From: DASPKS01 sp035628035
Lineage (GTDB): Bacteria; Bacteroidota; Rhodothermia; Rhodothermales; Rubricoccaceae
NCBI GenBank assembly: GCA_035628035.1
Contig: DASPKS010000061.1
Location: 1 to 5,961 of the forward strand
DNA length: 5,961 nt
Reading direction: 5' to 3'
Shown: piece after piece, positions 1 through 5,264 of the stretch
How the letters are laid out: each line of letters begins with the position of its first letter
Position numbering within the stretch: position 1 is the first letter of the stretch
Position numbers and translations under genes: made by a program
Notes under the pieces: model-generated
Databases searched by the model: none
What the model was told of the DNA's origin: nothing
Seen by the model: the letters and a program-made list of their open reading frames with translations, nothing else

Positions 1-3
1 ATC

Positions 4-330
4 GTGAATCTCCCCGACCGCTACGCCGAGCGCCTCGCGCGCTTCCGCCAGTTCTCGACGACGGCCGTCGAGGCCGAGCACCTCCCGGCCTTCGCCGACT
101 ACAGCGTGGACGCCGCTGACTTCACGGCGTTCGACGCGCTCGTGGACGCCTTCGACGACGCGCTCCACGCCGCTGACGGCGCCCGCGCCGCCTCGCAGGA
201 CCGCACCACCACGCGCGACGCGAGCGTGGACGGGATGGACGACTGGATGGGCCGCATGCACGGGATCGCGCGGCTGGCCCTCAAGGACCGCCCGCAGCTC
301 CTCGAAAAGCTCGGGCTCATCGCCCGCTGA
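4..330 (+). CDS. Hypothetical helical protein, possibly the C-terminal end of a longer gene
   Basis: I do not recognise a function. The visible protein is 108 residues if the GTG at position 4 is the start. The frame is still open in the single codon before it, so the true start may lie left of the window. The sequence looks largely alpha-helical and soluble, with no signal peptide or membrane segment. Residues about 31-60 are acidic and alanine-rich (ADYSVDAADFTAFDALVDAF). Residues 61-75 form a polar linker, and residues 78-108 form an amphipathic ending with basic residues (IARLALKDRPQLLEKLGLIA). That ending recalls the C-termini of small helical hypothetical proteins in Bacteroidota, but this is memory only. 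A large GC-rich hairpin starts 11 bases after the TGA stop. The gene faces the glycosyltransferase gene tail to tail. Coding is supported by the clean frame and a sensible amino-acid composition, in contrast to the arginine- and proline-rich opposite frame. Confidence 0.6.
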   Translation: MNLPDRYAERLARFRQFSTTAVEAEHLPAFADYSVDAADFTAFDALVDAFDDALHAADGARAASQDRTTTRDASVDGMDDWMGRMHGIARLALKDRPQLLEKLGLIAR

Positions 331-341
331 CCAGGGGGCAA

Positions 342-413
342 GGGGCCGGGGGGAGGGGGCGGTTTATGATCCGGTGCCGCCCGACTAGGGCCCTCCCTCC
401 GGCTCCCTTCTTC
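342..413 (+). terminator. Probable terminator: large GC-rich two-part hairpin
   Basis: Positions 342-357 pair with 391-407, a 16-bp stem with one bulged base and one G-T pair. Nested inside, GGGCGG (357-362) pairs with CCGCCC (377-382). The base of the stem is followed by TTCTTCT (408-414), a modest U-rich tail on the + strand. It starts 11 bases after the stop of the left-edge gene, which suits rho-independent termination. The tail is interrupted by C residues and the stem is longer than usual, so it could instead be an mRNA 3'-end stabiliser. On the minus strand no T run follows, so it is not an obvious terminator for the glycosyltransferase. Confidence 0.5.
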
Positions 414-554
414 TGTCATCCCGAGCGGAGGGCGCAGCCCGCAGCGGAGGATCTAGCTCGGCTGTGGCGCTTCGCTCCCTTCGCGGTGTATTGCTCGGAC
501 CAGGTAGATGACCTTCGGGAAGCTTCGCTTTCTTCGCTGCGCTCAGGATGACAG
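413..554. repeat. 142-bp intergenic repeat with terminal inverted repeats (CTGTCATCC-type)
   Basis: The left end, CTGTCATCCCGAGCGGAG (413-430), and the reverse complement of the right end, CTGTCATCCTGAGCGCAG (554-537), match at 16 of 18 bases. Inside, matching half-motifs continue less regularly: GGATCTAGCTCGG on the left, and on the right, read in reverse, GGTCATCTACCTGG. Short purine-rich AGCGAAG units and a GAAGCTTC palindrome (520-527) also occur. A transcript could fold into one long imperfect hairpin. The end sequence matches a dispersed intergenic repeat (GTCATCCTGAGCG...GGATCT) that I remember from many GC-rich Bacteroidota, Gemmatimonadota and Acidobacteriota genomes. It encodes no protein and is probably a miniature mobile or REP-like element. 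The right end runs into the glycosyltransferase gene and supplies its stop codon. Confidence 0.75.
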
Positions 555-1847
555 GGAGAGGAGGGCGGGAGCGGGCTCGACGCCGAGGGCCTCCAGCTCC
601 TGCACGGCCCGGTCGGCTTCCGCATCGGCCGTGATGATGGCCCCCAGCCGCTCGGCGTTCGTCCGGTAGCCGGGGTCGTCGAGGAGCCGCCGGAGGGCGG
701 CGGCGATCTTCGCGGGCGAGGCCGACGGCCGCAGGCGGCGCCCCACCCCGCGCGCGACGACGCGGGCCGCGTTGTCGTCCTGGTCGCGCCCCATGGGGAG
801 GCACAGCAGCGGGAGCCCGTGGGCGAGCGCGCGCATCACCGTGCCGTGCCCGGCGTGCGTGACGACGGCGCTCGCGCGGGGGAACACCGCCCCGTGCGGC
901 GCCGCCGCCACCGCGACGACGTTCGCGGGAAGGTCGAGGGCCGCGCCCGCCATCGCCGGCCCGCGCGTGACGAGCCCGCGTACGTCGAGCGTACCGAGGG
1001 CGCCGACGATGCGCTGGAGCGCGTCGCGCTGGTTCTGGAACGTCGAGGAGAGGCTGACGACGACGAGCGGGCGGGGGTCGTCGGCCGCCCACGGGTCCTC
1101 CCACGCGCCGGTCCACTCCGGGTCGTCGAGGACGGGCCCGACGTAGCGGACGTTCGGCGGAGCGGGCGTGATGGGGAAGTCGAACGCCCTGCTCGTCTGG
1201 ATGAGGCGGCGGTCGGCGCGGTGGTACTCCGCGACGAGGTCCTCCACGGTGGCGAGCGGAGGGAGGCCGAAGGCGCGGCGGGCGTCGTTGTAGGCGGGGA
1301 GGGATCCCTTGAGCGCCATGTAGAACGCGCGCACGAAGAGGCCGTCGCGGAGGCGGCCGAGCGCGCCGGGGCGCGGGAGGAAGCCGGGCCCGGCGGCGGG
1401 CCGCCCCGGCCCGGGGAGGTACTCGGGCATGTGGAAGAGGACGACGCGGGGCACGCCCGCCGCCTCGGCGGCGACGAGCGCGCCCGGGAGGAGGGCGTCG
1501 GCCACGACCACGTCGGGCCGCTCCGCGCCCATCGCGCGGCGCGTCTCCTCGGCCACGATCCGTGCCGGGCCGAACACCACGCGGGCGAACGTCCGCTTCA
1601 GCCCGCCGATGGGGGTGCGCGCCGCCGAGTCCGTCAGGAGGTCCTCCGTGCGGTCTTCCCGCGTGAAGTGCCGGGTGAAGGGGACGAACCGCGCGCCGGC
1701 CCGCGCGACGGCCTCGCGGAGACACGGCTCGGCGAGCACGCGGACGGTGTGGCCGCGGGCGGCGAGGCGCCGCGCGAGCCCGAGCACGGGCGGGACGTTC
1801 CCGCCTCCTTCCCAGGTCACGAACAGGTACGAGCGGGGGGCTTCCAT
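543..1847 (-). CDS. GT1-family (UGT/macrolide-type) glycosyltransferase
   Basis: This 434-residue protein has the length and layout of GT-B fold, family GT1 enzymes, which transfer a sugar from a nucleotide sugar to a small, often hydrophobic acceptor. The N-terminal acceptor half opens with beta strand YLFVTWEGGG, then NVPPVLGLARRLAARGHTV (residues about 17-35). The C-terminal donor half carries the signature THAGHGTVMRAL (His331, His334) followed by GLPLLCLPMGRDQDDNAARV, with Asp355, Gln356 and Asn359 where family members bind the sugar and its neighbours. There is no signal peptide or membrane segment, so it is probably cytoplasmic. The position normally held by the catalytic His or Asp (the GHVNP of OleD-like enzymes) is Asn17 here. 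The ATG at 1847 lies 6 bases after the TetR stop, which suggests co-transcription and coupled translation, and no Shine-Dalgarno is visible. The last codons (LSS and TGA) lie inside the adjacent repeat. The acceptor is unknown; a natural product, carotenoid, sterol or xenobiotic are all possible. Confidence 0.92.
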   Translation of the reverse strand: MEAPRSYLFVTWEGGGNVPPVLGLARRLAARGHTVRVLAEPCLREAVARAGARFVPFTRHFTREDRTEDLLTDSAARTPIGGLKRTFARVVFGPARIVAEETRRAMGAERPDVVVADALLPGALVAAEAAGVPRVVLFHMPEYLPGPGRPAAGPGFLPRPGALGRLRDGLFVRAFYMALKGSLPAYNDARRAFGLPPLATVEDLVAEYHRADRRLIQTSRAFDFPITPAPPNVRYVGPVLDDPEWTGAWEDPWAADDPRPLVVVSLSSTFQNQRDALQRIVGALGTLDVRGLVTRGPAMAGAALDLPANVVAVAAAPHGAVFPRASAVVTHAGHGTVMRALAHGLPLLCLPMGRDQDDNAARVVARGVGRRLRPSASPAKIAAALRRLLDDPGYRTNAERLGAIITADAEADRAVQELEALGVEPAPALLSLSS

Positions 1848-1853
1848 GGGCAG

Positions 1854-2462
1854 TCAGGGCGAGAGGGGGAGGGCGGCGAGCGCGCGGAGGACAACGAGGA
1901 GCGCCTGCTCGGTCTTCGCGCGGGAGCGGCCGAGGTCGCGGCGGAGGAGCTTCCAGAGATAGAGGTCCGTCGCGGCGACGAAGGCGTCGAGCCGGGCCGG
2001 GTACGCGGCGGCGTCGGGCGGGGGGAGGTACGGGGCGAACACGCGGGCGCACCACGCGCGGTGGGCGGCGCGGCCGGCCTCGGCCACCGCGGCCGCCGCC
2101 TCCACCTTGCCTTCGAGGGCGAGCGCGCGGAGCACGGCGTCGCCGTCGCGCTCGTAGTGGCGGAGGAGGACGGCGAGCGCGCCCTCCACGTCGCCGACGG
2201 GCGCCTGGTCCCGCTCGGCGCCGATGCCCGCCACGTCTCCCTCGATGCACGCGGCGATGACGCCCTCCTTCGAGCCGAACCGGCGGAGGACCGTCTGCAC
2301 CGTGACGCCGGCGCGGTCGGCGATGGCGCGCAGGGTGACCTCGTCGAGGGGGCGCTCGCGCCAGAGCGCGACGGCCGCTTCAAGGATCGCGCGGGCGGTC
2401 CGCTCCGCGGCGTCGGCGCGGGCCCGCATCTGGTAGGCGCGAGGCGAGGGGGTCGATTTCAT
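1854..2462 (-). CDS. TetR/AcrR-family transcriptional repressor
   Basis: The 202-residue protein has the standard TetR length. Helix 1 covers about residues 17-34 (RTARAILEAAVALWRE). The helix-turn-helix follows at about 43-62 (TLRAIADRAGVTVQTVLRRF), then the usual GSKEGVIAA at 63-71. The rest, to residue 202, is an alanine- and leucine-rich helical ligand-binding and dimerisation domain that is not specific enough to name a ligand. I chose the ATG at 2462 (MKSTPSPRAY). The frame stays open to a TTG at 2498, but that TTG is the first half of a consensus -35 box (TTGACA), so the 12-residue extension is unlikely to be translated. The gene is first in an operon with the GT1 glycosyltransferase, 6 bases apart, and is divergent from the 108-codon ORF. 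The usual role would be repression of its own operon, relieved by a ligand that may be the enzyme's substrate. That role is inferred. Confidence 0.9.
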   Translation of the reverse strand: MKSTPSPRAYQMRARADAAERTARAILEAAVALWRERPLDEVTLRAIADRAGVTVQTVLRRFGSKEGVIAACIEGDVAGIGAERDQAPVGDVEGALAVLLRHYERDGDAVLRALALEGKVEAAAAVAEAGRAAHRAWCARVFAPYLPPPDAAAYPARLDAFVAATDLYLWKLLRRDLGRSRAKTEQALLVVLRALAALPLSP

Positions 2463-2478
2463 GTTACCCACGTTAACG
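2463..2478. promoter_or_regulatory. Candidate TetR operator over the -10 box
   Basis: CGTTAACG (2471-2478) is a perfect 8-bp palindrome overlapping the -10 element. Together with GTTA at 2463-2466 it also forms a 15-bp inverted repeat, GTTA-7 bases-TAAC (2463-2477), about the size of typical TetR operators. A repressor bound here would cover the -10 and the start codon. The palindrome is short and the assignment rests on position next to the tetR gene. Confidence 0.4.
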
Positions 2479-2498
2479 CGAAATAAGGACCCTGTCAA
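2463..2498 (-). promoter_or_regulatory. Probable promoter of the tetR-glycosyltransferase operon
   Basis: On the minus strand a perfect -35 box TTGACA (2498-2493) is followed by a 17-base spacer and TAACGT (2475-2470), which matches TATAAT at three of six bases. The expected transcription start, about 7 bases further on, falls at or next to the ATG at 2462, so the mRNA would be leaderless or nearly so. This agrees with the lack of a Shine-Dalgarno. The local sequence is AT-richer than its surroundings. The weak -10 is the main doubt. If the host uses the Bacteroidota-type sigma factor (TTTG / TAnnTTTG), this match would be coincidental. Confidence 0.6.
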
Positions 2499-2624
2499 GG
2501 GCCGCGCCCGCCGTTTCGCGCGGCCGGCCCCTCGCGCGAGCGGGCCTCAGCGTATTGCTGATTTCTGGAGCCGGCCCCGCCGTTCCTTGCGGCGCCGGAG
2601 CGGGCGGCGTATCGTCGGGAAGGG

Positions 2625-2668
2625 GCGGCCCCGGGGGGCTACTGGGGCCGCTTCTCCACCCCCCGGGG
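2625..2668 (+). promoter_or_regulatory. Two overlapping inverted repeats in the leader of the 108-codon ORF
   Basis: GCGGCCCC (2625-2632) pairs perfectly with GGGGCCGC (2644-2651). CCCCGGGGGG (2629-2638) pairs perfectly with CCCCCCGGGG (2659-2668). The two share bases 2629-2632, so they cannot form together. The second ends 3 bases before the ATG at 2672 and would bury the ribosome-binding region. This could be a switchable leader, or a by-product of very GC-rich sequence. The remaining upstream sequence (2499-2624) shows only a small TCAGC-5 bases-GCTGA repeat (2547-2561) in a locally AT-richer patch, possibly the promoter area. Confidence 0.35.
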
Positions 2669-2671
2669 ATC

Positions 2672-2998
2672 ATGAGAGAGGGCACCTACATCGTCCGTTC
2701 GGCCGCGTGGCGCCAGCCCGGGGCAGCCGCCGGGGCGTTCGCGCCGCTGCCGCTCGCGCACGGCACCCTCCGCCTGGCGGACGGCTACTGCACGGCCGTG
2801 CTCATCCTCCACGACGAGGCCCTCTGCGGCACGTTTGAGGAGATCGCCGAGAAAGGGCGGTGCGTGGACGTGCAGGTGACGGTGAGCCTCCGCGACGAGC
2901 CCCTCCTCCTCGGCGGCGCCCCGATGGTGTGGCGGACCGATGGGACGTGTGTGCTCCGCGTGACGAGCGCACCCATCCGCGAAGCCGCTGCTGCCTAG
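2672..2998 (+). CDS. Hypothetical protein of 108 residues
   Basis: I do not recognise this protein. The frame is open from a TTG at 2555, but the stretch before the ATG at 2672 is glycine- and proline-rich low-complexity sequence, whereas MREGTYIVRS onward reads like a normal protein, so I chose the ATG. The predicted chain is beta-rich, with alternating hydrophobic strands such as YCTAVLILHDEALCGTF (39-55), CVDVQVTVSL (64-73) and TCVLRVTSAP (92-101). It has four cysteines (40, 52, 64, 93), notable in a window whose large peptidase has none. There is no signal peptide or membrane segment, so it is probably a small soluble protein. It is divergent from tetR across a 209-base gap and could share control with it. 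It faces the M13 peptidase gene tail to tail, 136 bases apart. The start region has no clear Shine-Dalgarno, only GGGGAT. Function is unknown. Confidence 0.65.
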   Translation: MREGTYIVRSAAWRQPGAAAGAFAPLPLAHGTLRLADGYCTAVLILHDEALCGTFEEIAEKGRCVDVQVTVSLRDEPLLLGGAPMVWRTDGTCVLRVTSAPIREAAAA

Positions 2999-3064
2999 TC
3001 CCGCGTCTCGACGGGACGGTAGCGGGTCTCCCTGCCCGGGAGGACAGGCAGGAAGGGGATGAGC

Positions 3065-3103
3065 AAAAAAAGCGGGCGCCCCGGCTGTACCGGAGCGCCC
3101 CGC
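3065..3103 (-). terminator. Rho-independent terminator of the M13 peptidase gene
   Basis: On the minus strand, 3103-3090 (GCGGGGCGCTCCGG) pairs with 3084-3072 (CCGGGGCGCCCGC) across a 5-base loop, with one bulge and one G-T pair. Seven T residues (3071-3065) follow at once. It lies 31 bases after the TAA stop of the peptidase gene. The reverse side has no T run after the stem, so it would not be a strong terminator for the converging 108-codon ORF. Confidence 0.9.
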
Positions 3104-3134
3104 GAGTGTTCAGCCGGGAGGCTTTACGCGTGCC

Positions 3135-5141
3135 TTACCAGATGCGGATGCGCTCTTCGGGCGCGCGCCACATCCCATCGCCCTCCTGCGTGCCGAAGGC
3201 GGCGTGGAAGGCGTCGAGGTGCTGCACGATCCCGTTCGTGCGGTACTCGCCCGGGCTGTGGGTGTCGGTGCGGAGGAGCTGGCGGAGGAACTCCTCGCGG
3301 TGCTTCGTCCGCCACACCTGGGCCCACCCCATGAAGAACCGCTGGTCGCCGGTGAACCCGTTGATCACGGGCGGCTCCTGCCCGTTGAGCGAGAGGCGGT
3401 AGGCGCGGTACGCCATGGCGAGCCCGGCGAGGTCGCCGATGTTCTCGCCGAGCGTGAGCTCGCCGTTGATCGGCGTGTCGGGGAGCGGCTGGTAGCCGCC
3501 GTACTGCTCGACGATGGCGCTGGCGCGGCGGGTGTACTCGGCGGCGTCGGCCTCGGTCCACCAGTCGCGCATGTTGCCGTCGCCGTCGGACTTCCGGCCC
3601 TGGTCGTCGAACCCATGCGAGAACTCGTGCCCGATCACGGCCCCGATGGCGCCATAGTTCGTGGCGTCGTCGGCCGCCACGTTGAAGAAGGGGGGCTGGA
3701 GGATCGCCGCGGGGAAGACGATCTCGTTCATCGTGGAGGAGTAGTACGCGTTCACGGTCTGCGGCGTCATCCCCCACTCGAGGCGGTCCACCGGGCGGCC
3801 GAGCTTGTTCAGGTTGTAGTTGAACCCGAAGGCCATCGCGCGGCGGACGTTGCCGACGAGGTCGTCGGGGCGGGCCGCCAGCGCGGAGTAGTCGCGCCAG
3901 CGCTCGGGGTAGCCCACCTTCGGGGTGAACTTCTCGAGCTTGAGGAGGGCCTGCGCCTTCGTCTCCTCGCTCATCCAGTCGAGCTCTTCGATGGACCGGC
4001 GGAAGGCCTCGCGGAGGTTCGCGATGAGCTCGTCCATGCGGGCCTTCGCCTCGGGGCGGAAGTGGCGGCCGACGTAGAGCCGCCCGACGGCCTCACCGAG
4101 CGCGCCGTTGGTGGAGTTCACGGCGCGCTTCCAGCGGGGCGAAAGGGCCTGCTGCCCGGAGAGGGTCCGCCCGCGGAACTGGAAGTGCGCCTGCACGAAG
4201 TCGTTCGAGAGGAACGTCGCCGCGCTGTCGAGCACGCGCGTGCGGAAGTACTGCTTCCACGTGTCGATGGGCGTGGCGGCCACGAGGCTGTCGAGCGCGC
4301 GGAAGTAGCTCGGCTGGCGGACGATCACGGAGTCGACGTCGGCGCCGAGGGCGGCGAGGAAGGGGCCAAAGCCGAGGTGGGGGTGCTGCGCGGCGAAGTC
4401 GGCCACGGCCACCTTGTTGTAGGTGGCCTCACGGTCGCGGTTCTGGACGCGCGTCCACTGGACCTGCGCGAGGGCCGTCTCGAAGGCGAGCACGGCGTCG
4501 GCTACGCCCGCCGAGGGGAGGCCGGCGAGGTCGTGGAGCTGCGTGATGTACGCCTGGTACGCGGCGCGCTGCGTGGCGAAGCCCTCTTCGAGGTAGTAGC
4601 TCCGGTCGGGGAGGCCAAGGCCGCCCTGGCTCGCGTAGAGCGCGTACTGCGTGGCGTTCCTGGCGTCCTGCCCGACGGACGCGTTGAAGGGAGAGGTCCC
4701 GAACGCGCGGTGGACGTGGGCGAAGTACGCCGGGAGGTCGTCGTGCGAGCGGATCTGCTCGACCCGTGCGAGGTCCTCGGCGATGGGCCGCGCGCCGAGC
4801 GCGTCGGCCCGGGCGCTGTCGATGTAGGCCGTGAAGTACGCGCCGATCCGCGCGCCGTCGGGGTCGTCGGCGAAGCCGCCGCGGGCGGCCTCCTCGAGGA
4901 TCGCGCGCACGTTCATCTGCGACTGCTCGGCGAGCATGTCGAAGGCGCCGTAGCGCGAGCGGTCGGCGGGGATCTCGGTGCGGGCGAGCCACCCGCCGTT
5001 GACGAAGCGGAAGAAGTCGTCCTGCGGGCGGACCGAGCGGTCGAACGCCGTCGTGTCGATGCCGAGCCCGAGGGGCTGGGCTGTCACGACGGGCACGGCC
5101 ACCAGCACGGCGAGCAGGGCAAGGGGAGTCAGGGTTCGCAT
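3135..5141 (-). CDS. M13-family (neprilysin/PepO-like) zinc metalloendopeptidase, exported
   Basis: This 668-residue protein has the usual length of bacterial M13 peptidases, which cleave small to medium peptides outside the cytoplasm. Residues 1-21 are a signal peptide (MRTLTPLALLAVLVAVPVVTA) with likely cleavage after VTA. The large N-terminal M13 domain starts at about residue 33 (RPQDDFFRFVNGGW). The catalytic half has the substrate-binding NAYY (Asn464), the zinc site HEFSH (His505, Glu506, His509), ENIGD (Glu566 third ligand, Asp570), and His628 and Arg634 in THSPGEYR. It ends in RIRIW, with the family's C-terminal Trp. Key spacings match neprilysin: 41 residues from Asn to the first His, and 6 between the late His and Arg. 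All catalytic residues are present, so it should be active. It contains no cysteine, unlike the disulphide-rich animal enzymes. I chose the ATG at 5141 because it opens directly into the signal peptide; the longer open frame up to 5213 runs into the upstream terminator. No Shine-Dalgarno is visible; the leader before the ATG is pyrimidine-rich. Confidence 0.97.
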   Translation of the reverse strand: MRTLTPLALLAVLVAVPVVTAQPLGLGIDTTAFDRSVRPQDDFFRFVNGGWLARTEIPADRSRYGAFDMLAEQSQMNVRAILEEAARGGFADDPDGARIGAYFTAYIDSARADALGARPIAEDLARVEQIRSHDDLPAYFAHVHRAFGTSPFNASVGQDARNATQYALYASQGGLGLPDRSYYLEEGFATQRAAYQAYITQLHDLAGLPSAGVADAVLAFETALAQVQWTRVQNRDREATYNKVAVADFAAQHPHLGFGPFLAALGADVDSVIVRQPSYFRALDSLVAATPIDTWKQYFRTRVLDSAATFLSNDFVQAHFQFRGRTLSGQQALSPRWKRAVNSTNGALGEAVGRLYVGRHFRPEAKARMDELIANLREAFRRSIEELDWMSEETKAQALLKLEKFTPKVGYPERWRDYSALAARPDDLVGNVRRAMAFGFNYNLNKLGRPVDRLEWGMTPQTVNAYYSSTMNEIVFPAAILQPPFFNVAADDATNYGAIGAVIGHEFSHGFDDQGRKSDGDGNMRDWWTEADAAEYTRRASAIVEQYGGYQPLPDTPINGELTLGENIGDLAGLAMAYRAYRLSLNGQEPPVINGFTGDQRFFMGWAQVWRTKHREEFLRQLLRTDTHSPGEYRTNGIVQHLDAFHAAFGTQEGDGMWRAPEERIRIW

Positions 5142-5173
5142 GGGGAAGGAGAGACGGAGAGGATCAAGGATGC

Positions 5174-5181
5174 TAAAAATA
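5174..5181 (-). promoter_or_regulatory. Possible -7 promoter element of the M13 peptidase gene
   Basis: TATTTTTA on the minus strand (5181-5174) matches the Bacteroidota -7 consensus TAnnTTTG except for the last base. It lies about 32 bases before the ATG at 5141, in the only AT-rich patch of the gap, implying a leader of about 25 bases. No TTTG is found at the usual 19-21 base distance; the nearest is 29 bases away, inside the terminator tail. A small AGGGG-6 bases-CCCCT hairpin (5190-5205) lies just upstream. Confidence 0.35.
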
Positions 5182-5211
5182 CAGCACACAGGGGAAGAAG
5201 CCCCTCGGGCC

Positions 5212-5248
5212 AAAAGCAGGCCCCGCCCGGCGCGAACCGGGCGGGGCC
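5212..5248 (-). terminator. Terminator of the right-edge gene
   Basis: On the minus strand, a perfect 12-bp stem, GGCCCCGCCCGG (5248-5237) with CCGGGCGGGGCC (5230-5219), closes a 6-base loop. TG and C then lead into TTTT (5215-5212). It begins 16 bases after the TAA stop at 5265. The T tract is short and starts 3 bases after the stem, so termination may be incomplete, but the stem is very strong. It separates this gene from the M13 peptidase gene. Confidence 0.75.
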
Positions 5249-5264
5249 GCTTGGGTCGGGTGGG

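Noticed and set aside
385..2250. Minus-strand open frame of 621 codons overlapping the glycosyltransferase in another frame
   Set aside because: The translation is almost entirely Arg, Pro, Gly and Ala runs, typical of an out-of-frame reading of GC-rich DNA.
819..2486. Long + strand open frame (555 codons) opposite both the glycosyltransferase and tetR
   Set aside because: Its translation is rich in Arg, Glu, Gly and Ala with no recognisable motif, and stop-free antisense frames are expected in very GC-rich genes. Both opposite-strand genes have clear family signatures.
2463..2498. TTG start giving TetR 12 extra residues
   Set aside because: The TTG is part of a perfect -35 box, and the extension does not look like part of a TetR N-terminus. 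The ATG at 2462 fits better.
2555..2671. TTG start extending the 108-codon ORF upstream by 39 residues
   Set aside because: The extension is Gly- and Pro-rich low complexity and coincides with the inverted repeats, so it is better explained as an untranslated leader.
2998..3052. Small hairpins after the 108-codon ORF (GTCCCG with CGGGAC at 2998-3017; CCTGCC with GGCAGG) as a terminator
   Set aside because: No T tract follows either stem on the + strand, so termination by this route is not supported.
3124..3777. Minus-strand 217-codon frame inside the M13 peptidase gene
   Set aside because: It is a shifted reading of a gene whose catalytic motifs are all in the other frame; composition is Arg- and Pro-rich.
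5142..5213. Upstream extension of the M13 peptidase by 24 residues
   Set aside because: It would start in the T tract of the preceding terminator and bury the signal peptide behind a non-secretory leader.
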